The notes beneath the pieces were generated by a model, which was not told where the DNA came from, searched no databases, and saw nothing but the letters and a program-made list of their open reading frames with translations. Made by a program: the position numbers and the translations under genes. A DNA stretch of 64,000 bases from CAWIMX01 sp963837345 (lineage in GTDB: Bacteria > Acidobacteriota > Vicinamibacteria > Vicinamibacterales > CAVVIG01). Where the stretch lies: the NCBI GenBank assembly GCA_963837345.1, contig CAWIMX010000001.1, positions 3,038,001-3,102,000 of the forward strand, written 5' to 3'. Below are positions 1-11,688 of the stretch, one piece after another (position 1 is the first letter of the stretch; the number at the start of each line of letters is the position of its first letter).

Positions 1-1029
1 CTGCAGTGCCGCCTCGAAGGTCCGGAGAGCGGCGACATCGAAATCATGCGCGTGGCCGCCATCGACGCCGCGCAACCCGGCGATGTCACCTTCGTCGCCA
101 ACTCCCGATACCTCTCGCTGCTGCCCGCGACGCAGGCGTCGGCCGTGATCCTCGGCGAGGATGGCCCCGAGGCGGCGCCGTGCGCCGTGCTTCGCTCGCG
201 CCAGCCCCGTCTGGCGTTCGCGCGCGCCATCGACGTGCTGGTGCCGGCCGCGCCGGTGGCGCGGGGGATCGATCCGCTCGCCTCGGTGGCCGCCGATGCC
301 GTGCTGGGCGCCGACGTCTGCATCGGGCCCTTCGCAGTGATCGGCAGCGGCGCGGCGATCGGCGCGCGCACGATCGTCCACGCCCACGCGATCGTCGGGC
401 CCGGCGCCCGCATCGGCGACGACTGTCTGCTGCACCCGCGCGTGTCGGTCCGCGAGCGGGTGGTCCTCGGCCAGCGCGTCGTCGTGCAGGACGGCGCCGT
501 CATCGGCAGCGACGGCTTCGGCTTTGAGCGGCAGGCCGACGGCGAGCACTTCAAGATGCCGCAGCGCGGCGACGTCGTCATCGAGGACGACGTGGAGATC
601 GGCGCGAACACGACGATCGACCGGCCTGCGGTCGGGGAAACGCGAATCCGGGCCGGCGCGAAGATCGACAACCTCGTGCAGATTGCGCACGGCGTGAGCA
701 TCGGGCGCCGCGCCCTGCTGGCGGCCCAGGTGGGCATCGCCGGCAGTACGGTCATCGACGAGGACGTCGTGCTGGCCGGACAAGTCGGAGTGGCGGGACA
801 TCTGCGGCTCGGACGCGGGGTGGTGGCGACGGCGCAGACCGGCATTCCGAATTCCGTCGAGGCGGGGCAATTCGTCTCCGGGTACCCAGCCATCGCCAAT
901 CGCGACTGGCTCAAGTCGTCGGCGATCTTTCGGCAGTTGCCGGCATTGAAGAAGCGCGTTGTCGAGCTCGAGCAACGCATCGCCGAACTCGAGGAGCAGC
1001 TCGCGCAATGCCGAACACGCCAGGGTTGA
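1..1029 (+). CDS. lpxD: UDP-3-O-acylglucosamine N-acyltransferase LpxD, 5' end outside window
   Basis: Catalyses the third step of lipid A synthesis: transfer of a 3-hydroxyacyl chain from acyl-ACP to the 2-amino group of UDP-3-O-acyl-glucosamine, in the cytoplasm. The reading frame is open from base 1, and residues before the first internal Met (codon at 46) still match the family's uridine-binding N-domain, including a D-A-A-Q-P-G-D-V-T-F-V-A-N stretch, so the true start lies upstream. A long left-handed beta-helix of I-G-x-x-x-x hexapeptides follows, with the catalytic His in N-L-V-Q-I-A-H-G-V. The last 30 residues form a charged heptad helix typical of the LpxD C-terminus. lpxB lies 4.5 kb downstream on the same strand. 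Confidence 0.95.
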   Translation: MQCRLEGPESGDIEIMRVAAIDAAQPGDVTFVANSRYLSLLPATQASAVILGEDGPEAAPCAVLRSRQPRLAFARAIDVLVPAAPVARGIDPLASVAADAVLGADVCIGPFAVIGSGAAIGARTIVHAHAIVGPGARIGDDCLLHPRVSVRERVVLGQRVVVQDGAVIGSDGFGFERQADGEHFKMPQRGDVVIEDDVEIGANTTIDRPAVGETRIRAGAKIDNLVQIAHGVSIGRRALLAAQVGIAGSTVIDEDVVLAGQVGVAGHLRLGRGVVATAQTGIPNSVEAGQFVSGYPAIANRDWLKSSAIFRQLPALKKRVVELEQRIAELEEQLAQCRTRQG

Positions 1030-1812
1030 TTTGCCGTGCCGCCGCGGCCGTCGGTCTCGCGCTCGCCGTCGTCGCTCCCGTCGCCGCTCAGAAGCCCGAA
1101 CCGAACCCGCCGGACCGGCCGGCCTTCCTGGCCGGCTACAATTTCCATCTCGCCGCGGCCGGCCTGTCGGCCGACGATGTGCGATTCACGTGGGATACGC
1201 ACTGGGGCGGCGACGTCGATCTGGTGGACTATGTCGTGGGGCGCGGCAAGGTGCTCGTCGACTACGAAGCCCTGCTCGGCAGCGAGTTTCGCGCCTTCGA
1301 TCCGAATCAGGGCAACTACGTTCTCGAGGTGTCCGGCTCGGCGCGGGTGAAGGGCACCGAGTTCGCCGGCGTCTTCCACCACGTCTCGCGCCATCTCGCG
1401 GACCGGCCGAAGCGGTTCGCCGTCGCCTGGAACGTGGCCGGCGTGCGGGCGCTCCGCCGGGTCACCTTCGGCGGCACCCAGATCGACGTCCGCCTCGAGG
1501 GTGGCAAGGTCGTGCAGCATGCCTTCGTGGACTACGCCTGGACCGCCGGCGGCGAGCTGCGGCTCGACCGGCCGGTCGCCACGAGCGTGGGCGTGTTCGG
1601 ACGCGCCGACGGGCGATGCCTTCGGAGTGCATCCGGACGAGAGCACGCGGAACACACAGACCGGCGGCCTGGTCGAAGTCGGCCTCCGGCTGTCGGGGCG
1701 GGCCGGCGCGCTGGAGCTGTTCGGCGGCGTGGAGCGCCGCGTCGACGCGGATCAGATCGAGCGACTCCCGGTGCGCTGGGTGTACGGGGGATTTCGGCTC
1801 GTCAATCGGTAA
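1008..1812 (+). CDS. Secreted protein of unknown function (one frame change)
   Basis: Starts 22 nt inside the end of lpxD, so probably translationally coupled. The N-terminus is a signal peptide (hydrophobic run, then A-A-Q cleavage site about residue 26). The remainder is rich in aromatic and charged alternation (F-H-L-A-A-A, Y-V-V-G-R-G-K, F-G-G-V-E-R-R-V) and ends in W-V-Y-G-G-F-R-L, as expected for a small outer-membrane beta-barrel or lipid-associated beta protein. Continuity needs a +1 frame change near 1612 (context gacgggcgatgcc): the first frame runs through G-V-F-G-R-A-D-G and the second continues D-A-F-G-V-H-P to the stop at 1810. The family is not recognised. Confidence 0.6.
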
Positions 1813-1827
1813 CCGGCGCATTTAAGG

Positions 1828-1833
1828 GATAAT
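1828..1833 (+). promoter_or_regulatory. Candidate -10 hexamer GATAAT, leaderless start for the M16 gene
   Basis: GATAAT matches the sigma-70 -10 consensus at five of six positions and ends 7 nt before the ATG at 1841, so transcription would begin at or next to the start codon. No clear -35 and no Shine-Dalgarno sequence is seen. Confidence 0.4.
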
Positions 1834-1840
1834 CGGAGCG

Positions 1841-3194
1841 ATGGCTTCACGAGCCGGCCGCGGAGCGGTTTGGGCGACCTCGCTCGCGGCCGTGCTGGCG
1901 CTGGCGGCGCCGCCGATGACGGCGGCCGTGCGCCCGCCGCGGCTCGACTATCAGATCACGACGCTGCCGAACGGCCTCACGGTGGTGCTCGAAGAGGATC
2001 ACTCGACGCCGATCGTGCACGTGAACCTCGTCGTACCACGTCGGCTCGAAGAACGAACGGCCCGGCCGGACCGGCTTCGCACACCTGTTCGAGCACATGA
2101 TGTTCAAGGGCTCGCGCAACGTGCAGCCCGACGGCCACACCTCGCTCATCTCCTCGGTAGGCGGCGAGGCCAACGCCTACACCACCGAAGACGAGACGGT
2201 GTTCTGGGAGACGCTGCCGGCGCAGTACCTGCCGCTCGCGTTGTGGCTCGAGGCCGATCGCATGGCCACGCTGCGCGTCGACGAAGATACGTTCACCGGC
2301 GAGCGCGAGGTGGTGAAGGAAGAGCGCCGGATGCGCGTCGACAACCAGCCGTTCGGCCGCCTGAACGAGATCATCTACGACCAGGCTTTCACCACCCATC
2401 CGTACAAGCATCCGACGATCGGCAGCATGGAGGATCTCGAGGCCGCCTCGATCGAGGACGTGCGCGATTTCTACCGCACCTACTACGTGCCCGGGCAACG
2501 CCACGCTCGTGCTCGTCGGCGACTTCGATGCGGCGCAGGCGCTGCAGCTCGTGTTCCAGTATCTGGGCCGCGTCCCGAAGTCCGACCGCCCGATGCCGAC
2601 GGGACATTCCGCAGGAGCCGCCGCAGACGCACGAGAAGCGGGTCACGCTCGAGCAGCCCTGGCCGCTCCCGGCCGTCGTCGTCGCGTACCACATCACGTT
2701 CGACGGGGATCCCGGACTCGTATCCGCTCCACATCGCCGGCAAGGTGCTGTCCGACGGCGACAGCTCGCGCATCTACAAGAAGCTGGTCTACGACGATCA
2801 GCTCGCCGTCGCGGCGTTCGGCGAAGCGAACCTGATCGAGGATCCGAACCTCTTCTATGCGGTGGCCATCCTGCAGCCTGGCCGCGCGCCGGCGGCGGCG
2901 ATCGACGCGCTGATCGGCGAATTCGATCGACTGAAGACCGAACCGATCTCCGGGCGGGAGCTGCAGCGGGCCAAGAACCAGTTCGCACGCGACTACATCC
3001 TGATGCGCGAGTCGAACCAGGACAAGGCGCTCCAGCTCTCGCACGCCGTCGTGATTCACGACGACATCACGACCGCCGACGGCGAGTTCGAGATTTTCCA
3101 GAACATCTCGGCGGCCGACGTGCAGCGGGTGGCGCGCACCTACTTCCGCCCCGAGAACCGCGTCGTCATCACGATCCTGCCGCCGAGCCGTTGA
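1841..3194 (+). pseudogene. M16 (insulinase-like) zinc peptidase, active subunit, with four frame changes
   Basis: Periplasmic M16 metallopeptidase. A signal peptide (A-A-P-P-M-T-A-A-V) is followed by the family start L-P-N-G-L-T-V-V-L-E-E-D-H. The inverted zinc motif H-L-F-E-H occurs in F-A-H-L-F-E-H-M-M-F-K-G, with a downstream Glu cluster, so this is the catalytic partner of the next gene. The protein is recovered only by moving one frame forward near 2028, 2497, 2600 and 2712; each step equals one surplus base. Domain order and spacing are otherwise complete to the stop at 3192, and no conserved block is missing. Length after correction is about 450 residues, as in paired bacterial M16 proteins. 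Either a sequence-consensus problem or a very recent pseudogene. Confidence 0.75.
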
Positions 3195-3197
3195 GCC

Positions 3198-5587
3198 ATG
3201 CCCATGCCCTGCGCGGTCGCGTTGCGGAACGAAGCAGCCGGGGAGCAGGCGTCGCGGCGCGGCGTTCCAGCGCCCTTCCGCTAGTTCCGTCGAGGGCTTC
3301 TGCCATGCCCTCGTGGCGGTCGCGTGTCTCGGCCTGGCCCGCGGTCGCGCCCGGCCCAGACGGTCGAACTGGCCGCGCGAGAGCCCGCCGCCGCCTCTCG
3401 ATGCGCACGACGTGGCTTTCCCGCCGTACGAGGTGCGCACGCTCGACAACGGCCTGCAGGTGGTGGCCGTCCTGCACCACGAGCAGCCCGCCGTGAGCCT
3501 GCGGCTGCTCGTGCGGGCGGGCAGCGCGTCGGATCCGGTCGACAAGCTCGGGCTGGCGAACCTCACGGCCTCGCTGCTCAACCAGGGCACCGCGTCGATG
3601 ACCGCCGAGGCGTTCGCGGACGAGATCGACTTCCTCGGCGCGGCCGCCGGCGCGGGCGCCGGGCACCGACCTGTCGTTCGTGAACATGATCGTGATGAAG
3701 GACAGCTTCGACCGCGGCATGCGCCTGTTGGCCGATATGGCGCGGCGGCCCGCGTTCGCGCCAGGACGACGTCGATCGCCAGCGCCAGCAGATGCTCTCG
3801 AGCCTGCAGCGTCAGCCTGCAGGATCCGGCGTTCATCGCCGACGCGGTGTTCGATCGGCTGGTCTACGGCTTTCAACCCTACGGTCTGCCGGCGTCGGGC
3901 ACGCCCGAGACGATCGCGCTGATCACGTCGAGCCGACGTGATGGCGTTCCACGATCGGTTCTTCGTCCCGAACAACGCCATCCTGGCCATCGTCGGCGAC
4001 GTCACGGCGGAAGAGGCGTTCGACGAGGCCACGCGCGTCTTCGGCGGCTGGCACGCGGCGCGCCGTGCCGACGGCCGGACGGATGCGCCGAGTTCCCCGC
4101 GCCCTCGCGCCATGTGATCGTGGTCGAACAAACCCGATGCCGTGCAGACCGAGGTTCGGGTGGGCCAGCTCGGCGTCGCGCGCGGCGACAAGGACTACAT
4201 GCCCGTCGATCTGCTGCTGCGCATCCTGGGCGGGCGAGGGGAGCAATCGGCTGCACCAGGTGCTGCGCAACGAGCACAGCCTGACCTACGGCGCGTCAGC
4301 CGACCTGCACGCCCTCAAGGGGGGCGGCGACTTCGAGGCGCAAACGAATACGCGATCGGAAGCGACGGCGGAGGTCCTGCAGCCTGATGGTGGAGCAGTT
4401 CCGGCGACTGCAGCGCGAACCCGTGCGCCGCTTCGAGATCGAAGGCGCGCAAGGCGTATCTCACCGGAAACTTTCCGCTGACGATCGAAACGCCCGACGC
4501 CATCGCGCTGCAGGTGCTGAACCGCTCTTCTATGAACTGCCGCTCGACGAGCTGGAGACGTTCCGCGAGCAGGTCAACGGCCGTGACGGCCGACGACATC
4601 CAGCGCGTGGCTCGCGAGCTCGTGCGCCCGGACCAGCTCTCGATCGTGCTGGTCGGCAATGCCGCCGCGTTCGCGTCCAGGCTGCGGAGCGCCGGGTTCG
4701 GCACGTTCGACTTGATCAAGCTCGACGAATTGGATCTCCTGGCGCCCGATTTCAAGCACGGGTCGGAAACACCCGGTGTGGCCAGCCAGGGCGTCCCGCC
4801 GCGCGCCGACCTGTCGCCGGGCCCCGGCGGTCCGACGGCGATCGGGCCCGCGCGCACGGGGCGGGTGGCCTATGCGGCCACGTCCGCCGTGTCGCCGCGC
4901 GCCGTGCAGAACGACGAGGCGGGAGCGCTGCTCGACCGCGTCATTGCCGCCAAAGGCGGCCTCGCCGCCCTCGAGGCGGTGCGCGGCCTCCGGGCGGTCG
5001 CGCGGGCGCCGGTCACGGGACCTCGGGGTGAAACGGCGCAGGTCGAGAGCACGACGGACATCAGGTATCCCAACCAGGTGCGGATCGAAAGCCGGCTGCC
5101 GAGTGCGACGATCATTCAGGTGTCGGACGGCCGGCATGCCTGGGTCAAGGACCCGGGCGGCGTTCACGACGTGCCCGACGAAGCGCTGGCGGGCATCGAA
5201 GCGGGCATCGCGCGCGACGCGATTCCGCTGCTGCTGGCCGCCCGGGGCGGCGCCCTGCGGGTGCGTCAGCTCTCCGATGCCCGCGACGAAGCCGGGCATC
5301 CGCAGCATGTGCTGGAGTTCACCGGCGAACGACTCGGCGAGCAGCAGCCGCTCATCCTGTACATCGACGCCGGGACGGACCTGGTCGACCGGCAGACGTA
5401 CCCGGGCGGTCCCGGCGAGCCGCTCATCCAGGAAGCGTTCTCCGACTACCGCGCCGTCGGCGGCGTGCAGATCCCGTTTGCGACGAGAGTCACTCGCGAC
5501 GGCGAGCTGCTGGCGGAGCGCACCATCACAGACGTCACGATCAATCCGCCGGCCGATCCCGCGCGGTTCTCCCGCCCCGAGTCTTGA
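3198..5587 (+). pseudogene. Inactive M16 peptidase partner fused to a LolA-like domain, many frame changes
   Basis: Begins 3 nt after the preceding stop. The start is tentative because a frame change is needed between 3198 and the hydrophobic signal segment near 3310. The M16 fold is clear (V-R-T-L-D-N-G-L-Q-V-V-A-V, then V-S-L-R-L-L-V-R-A-G-S) but the H-x-x-E-H site is replaced by L-A-N-L-T-A-S-L-L, so this is a non-catalytic subunit. After the M16 C-domain (to about 4780) an extra segment of about 260 residues, intact and in one frame, resembles outer-membrane lipoprotein-sorting (LolA-like) domains and ends F-S-D-Y-R-A-V-G-G-V. Frame steps lie near 3658, 3763, 3811, 3932, 4070-4090, 4131, 4236, 4384, 4452 and 4580 (surplus base) and 4520 (missing base). 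Confidence 0.65.
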
Positions 5588-6729
5588 GCCGTCGGCTGCT
5601 GTTGTCGTGCGGCGAGCCATCCGGCGACCTGTACGCCGGCGCCCTCACGCACGCGCTGCGGGCGATCGATCCCGCGCTCGAGATTGACGGCCTGGGCGGT
5701 CCGGCGTTCGCGGCCGCGGGCGGCCATCTCGTTGCCGACTACCGGGGGCTGGCGGCGACCGGCCTGACCGAAGCCGTGGCGGCCGTGCCCCGATTCGTGG
5801 CCACGTTGAATCGCCTGGCGCGGTCCGCGAGGGAGCGGCCGCCAGCCGCGCTCGTCCTGATCGACTCGCCAGAGCTCAACTTCCGGCTGGCGCGGCGCGT
5901 GAAGGCGCTGGGCGTGCCGATCATCTATTACGTCGCACCGCAGGTGTGGGCGTGGCGGCGGGGGCGCTTGCGCGCCATCAAGTCGTTCGCGGATCTCGTC
6001 CTGCCGATTTTTCCGTTCGAGGAGGCGATCTACCGTGAGCGCGGCGTGCCGGTGGAATTCGTCGGCCATCCGCTCGTCGACCTCGCGCGTGCCACGAGCC
6101 CGCGCGAGCCCTTCCTGACCCGACTGGGGCTGACGGCGCTGGCGCCGACCGTCGCGGTCTTGCCCGGCAGCCGACCGAACGAGGTGCGGGCCATACTGCC
6201 CGATTTGATGGCGGCGGGGGAACTCGTCGCCGCCCGCGTGCCCGATGTACAGTTCGTGGTCGCACGGGCGCCCCACCTGAACGACGCGCTGTTCGGCTCC
6301 GCCCGTCGATCCCCGCTGCCGCGCGTCGCCGTGGTCGAGGGCGAGACCGACGCGGTCCTGGCAGCCGCAGACGTGGCGCTGACCGCGTCGGGAACGGCGA
6401 CGGTGCAGGCGGCCCTGCACGACACGCCGATGGTGATCGTGTACCGGCTGTCGCCGCTCACGTATCGGCTCGGCCGGCGCCTCGTGAATGTGAGCACCTA
6501 CGGCATGGTGAACCTCATTGCGGAACAGACGATCGTGCCCGAGCTGATACAGGACGCGTTTACGCCCGCTGCAGTGGCGGGCCAGGCCGTCTCGATGTTG
6601 TGCGATCGCGAGCGGGCGGCAGGCATCCGCCGGGGCTTGGCCGACGTGCGGCGTCGCCTCGGCGGACCGGGCGCCAGCGCCAGGGCGGCCCGCGCCATTC
6701 TGCGACTCCTGGAGCTCCGGGCGTCATGA
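5584..6729 (+). CDS. lpxB: Lipid-A-disaccharide synthase LpxB
   Basis: Condenses UDP-2,3-diacylglucosamine with lipid X to make the beta-1,6 lipid A disaccharide on the inner face of the inner membrane (GT19). The N-terminus L-L-S-C-G-E-P-S-G-D-L-Y-A-G is the family signature, followed by Y-Y-V-A-P-Q-V-W-A-W-R and the G-H-P-L-V-D and L-P-G-S-R-P-N-E motifs. The 381-residue length is normal. The start is a TTG overlapping the previous stop (TTGA), implying translational coupling. The frame is intact, in sharp contrast to the gene before it. Confidence 0.95.
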   Translation: MSRRLLLSCGEPSGDLYAGALTHALRAIDPALEIDGLGGPAFAAAGGHLVADYRGLAATGLTEAVAAVPRFVATLNRLARSARERPPAALVLIDSPELNFRLARRVKALGVPIIYYVAPQVWAWRRGRLRAIKSFADLVLPIFPFEEAIYRERGVPVEFVGHPLVDLARATSPREPFLTRLGLTALAPTVAVLPGSRPNEVRAILPDLMAAGELVAARVPDVQFVVARAPHLNDALFGSARRSPLPRVAVVEGETDAVLAAADVALTASGTATVQAALHDTPMVIVYRLSPLTYRLGRRLVNVSTYGMVNLIAEQTIVPELIQDAFTPAAVAGQAVSMLCDRERAAGIRRGLADVRRRLGGPGASARAARAILRLLELRAS

Positions 6730-7281
6730 CGCGCTCCCGGCGCGTCGTCAGGCTTGCCGCATTGGTCTGGCTCGCCGCGTCGGCCGCCCGCGCCACCGTG
6801 CTCGTCGGCGCCGGCCTGCCCGATCTCGCGCGCGGAGCGCACCTGGTCGTCCGCGGGCAGGTCATCGCGACCGTCGCACGCTGGACTGCGCGACCATCGC
6901 ACCATCGAGACGCTCGTGACGCTTCGGGCCGAGGCCTATCTCAAAGGGGCATTCGGCGGGACGGTTGCCTTCGCCGTGCCCGGCGGCCGGCTCGGCCGCT
7001 ATCGCAATATCGTCGTCGGTGCGCCGACCTTCGAGGTGGGCGATCGAGTGGTCGTGTTTCTCGGCGCCCGTGGACCGAGCGTCCCGTTTCTGATGGGGCT
7101 GGGCGAGGGAGTCTATCGCGTCGCGCCGGCCGCCGACGGCTCGGGCTGGATCGTGTCGCCGCCCGCTCTGCTGCCCTCGGCGCAGCCGGCGAAGGTCGTC
7201 CGCGGCGACCTCGGGCGGCGTCCGATGGACCTGCCGGCCTTCGAACGGCAGGTTCGCGGATTCGCGGGGGAGAGTCGATGA
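6726..7281 (+). CDS. Secreted protein of unknown function, one frame change
   Basis: Starts in the lpxB stop (ATGA overlap). A signal peptide (L-A-A-L-V-W-L-A-A-S-A-A-R-A) precedes a compact domain with L-V-V-R-G-Q-V, T-L-R-A-E-A-Y-L-K-G and F-E-V-G-D-R-V-V-V-F-L, a pattern seen in small extracellular domains that often accompany secreted matrixin-like proteases. A one-base surplus near 6885-6895 shifts the frame between V-A-R-W-T and D-H-R-T-I-E-T; the remainder is intact to 7281, where the stop overlaps the next ATG. The family is not firmly recognised. Confidence 0.6.
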
Positions 7282-8270
7282 GGCGCCGATGGGCCACCGC
7301 GTGCGCGATCGCGGCTCTGCTGTCGCAGCCCGCCCACGGCTACCTGAAGTTCGGCGCCGACGTGGACGGCCATCAGAAGGCCCTCACCTGGGCCGGCACG
7401 CCGGTGCGGTACTACGTGACGGACGTCTCGGTGCCCGGCGTCGCCGCCGAGGATCTCCGCGCCGCCGTCGGGCGTGCGGCAGCCACGTGGCAGTCGGTGC
7501 CGACCGCCGGCATCAGCTACGAGTTTGCCGGCTTCACCTCGGCGCTGCCCGGCGAGGACGACGGGCTCTCGACGGTCGGCTTTCTCGACCGCCCCGAGCT
7601 CGACCAGGTTCTCGCCTCCACCAGCCTGCTCGTCGACGACGCGACGGGTGAGCTGCTCGAGTCGGATATCTTCTTCAATGCGTCGTTCGACTGGTCGGTC
7701 GCGGCGGCCGGTCAGCCGGGCCGGTTCGATCTCGAGTCGATCGCGCTCCACGAGCTGGGACATCTGAGCGGCCTCGGTCATTCGGCCCTCGGCGAAACGG
7801 AGCTGCGGCCCGGCGGCGGCCGGCGCGTGATCGCGGCCGGAGCAGTGATGTTCCCCATCGCGTTCCAGGCCGGCAGCACCGCCGGTCGGTCGTTGCGCGC
7901 CGATGATGTCGCGGGGATCTCCGATCTCTATCCTGCCGGCGACTTCTCCGAGGCGACTGGCAGTGTGTCGGGCCGCGTCGTCGAGAACGGCCGCGGTCTC
8001 ATCGGCGCGCACGTCGTCGCCTTCAACCCCCGAAGCGGCGATCTGGTCGGCGGCTTCACCCTCGACGACCGGGGCGCCTTCACGATCGCCGGTCTTCGAC
8101 CGGGGACCTACGCCGTCCGTGTCGAGCCGCTCGACGACGCGGACACCGAGAGCTTCTTCGCGTCGGGCGCGATCGATCTCGATTTTCGGATACGGTTTGC
8201 CTCGCAGCTCGTGGCGGTGCCTCGGGGTGGCGACAGCGGATCGGTGACGATCGAGGTCCTGCCCAAGTGA
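7278..8270 (+). CDS. Secreted matrixin-like zinc metallopeptidase with C-terminal Ig-like domain
   Basis: Extracellular or periplasmic protease of the M10/matrixin type. A signal peptide ends near A-H-G. The catalytic domain contains W-A-G-T-P-V-R-Y-Y and the full zinc motif H-E-L-G-H-L-S-G-L-G-H (H-E-x-x-H-x-x-G-x-x-H), with the downstream Met of the met-turn probably in G-A-V-M-F-P. It ends with a carboxypeptidase-regulatory-like beta sandwich (S-V-S-G-R-V-V-E-N-G, then R-P-G-T-Y-A-V-R-V-E) that probably serves attachment. Length is 330 residues. It shares ATGA/GTGA overlaps with both neighbours and so belongs to a tight three-gene unit. Confidence 0.85.
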   Translation: MRRRWATACAIAALLSQPAHGYLKFGADVDGHQKALTWAGTPVRYYVTDVSVPGVAAEDLRAAVGRAAATWQSVPTAGISYEFAGFTSALPGEDDGLSTVGFLDRPELDQVLASTSLLVDDATGELLESDIFFNASFDWSVAAAGQPGRFDLESIALHELGHLSGLGHSALGETELRPGGGRRVIAAGAVMFPIAFQAGSTAGRSLRADDVAGISDLYPAGDFSEATGSVSGRVVENGRGLIGAHVVAFNPRSGDLVGGFTLDDRGAFTIAGLRPGTYAVRVEPLDDADTESFFASGAIDLDFRIRFASQLVAVPRGGDSGSVTIEVLPK

Positions 8271-8929
8271 TTGGGCGCGCTGGGATGGTCCTGGTCGCGA
8301 TCGTCGCCCTGGCGTCTGGCGTCGCCCGTGCGCAGGATGGACGGATCGAGGCGAGTGTAGGACTCGGGAGGCTCGGCGGGGCGTCGCTCGGCAGGGCCGA
8401 CGCGGCCCTGACGACGGGCGGCGGCGGCACCTTCAGGCTGTTTGCCACCGACACGCACCTGGAATCCGCCACGTTCGCGGCAGCCTCCATCGGCTGGCGA
8501 TTCTCGCCCCTTCTCGGCATCGACGTGCGCGGCACGTACGGACGGCCCGCGCTGCGCGTGCACCTCGGCGACGACGCCGAAGGCGCGGCGCCTGCCGACG
8601 CCAGCGAACGGCTGCGGGAGTACGCCCTCGACGCCCTTCTCGTGGTCCACCCGTCGCGGTGGCGCATCGGCGCGCGGGCGGCGCTCTTCGCGTCGCTCGG
8701 GGCCGGCTACGTGCGGCACCTGCACGAGGGCGAATCACTCGCCGACGATGGGCGACGCTATCTCGTCGGCGGCGGCATCAAGTACGAGCTCTCCGGACCG
8801 GTGGGGCCGGCCGCGGCGGCGGGGCTCCGGCTCGACGGCGGGCTGGCGGTGCGATCCGGGCTGCAGGTCCTCGACGAAGGCGCGCACGCCACGCCAATCG
8901 TCGCCGGCTCGTTTTTCCTGCGCTTCTAA
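8267..8929 (+). CDS. Probable outer-membrane beta-barrel protein
   Basis: GTG start overlapping the protease stop. A signal peptide (V-A-L-A-S-G-V-A-R-A-Q) is followed by glycine- and aromatic-rich alternating strands (I-E-A-S-V-G-L-G-R-L-G-G, A-S-I-G-W-R-F, Y-L-V-G-G-G-I-K-Y-E-L) and a terminal phenylalanine (S-F-F-L-R-F), the classic C-terminal signature of a BAM-inserted barrel. Eight to ten strands would fit 220 residues. Function unknown; the operon suggests it works with, or anchors, the secreted protease. Confidence 0.7.
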   Translation: MIGRAGMVLVAIVALASGVARAQDGRIEASVGLGRLGGASLGRADAALTTGGGGTFRLFATDTHLESATFAAASIGWRFSPLLGIDVRGTYGRPALRVHLGDDAEGAAPADASERLREYALDALLVVHPSRWRIGARAALFASLGAGYVRHLHEGESLADDGRRYLVGGGIKYELSGPVGPAAAAGLRLDGGLAVRSGLQVLDEGAHATPIVAGSFFLRF

Positions 8930-8966
8930 GCCTGATAGCATAGGGAGCTTCCTGGGGGTTTCACCC

Positions 8967-11687
<2,721 letters not shown>

Positions 11688-11688
11688 G

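Noticed and set aside
1841..5587. Programmed +1 ribosomal frameshifting as the explanation for the M16 breaks
   Set aside because: Too many sites (over fifteen), no shared slippery motif or stop codon at the shifts, and at least one step of opposite sign; consensus error or decay is simpler.
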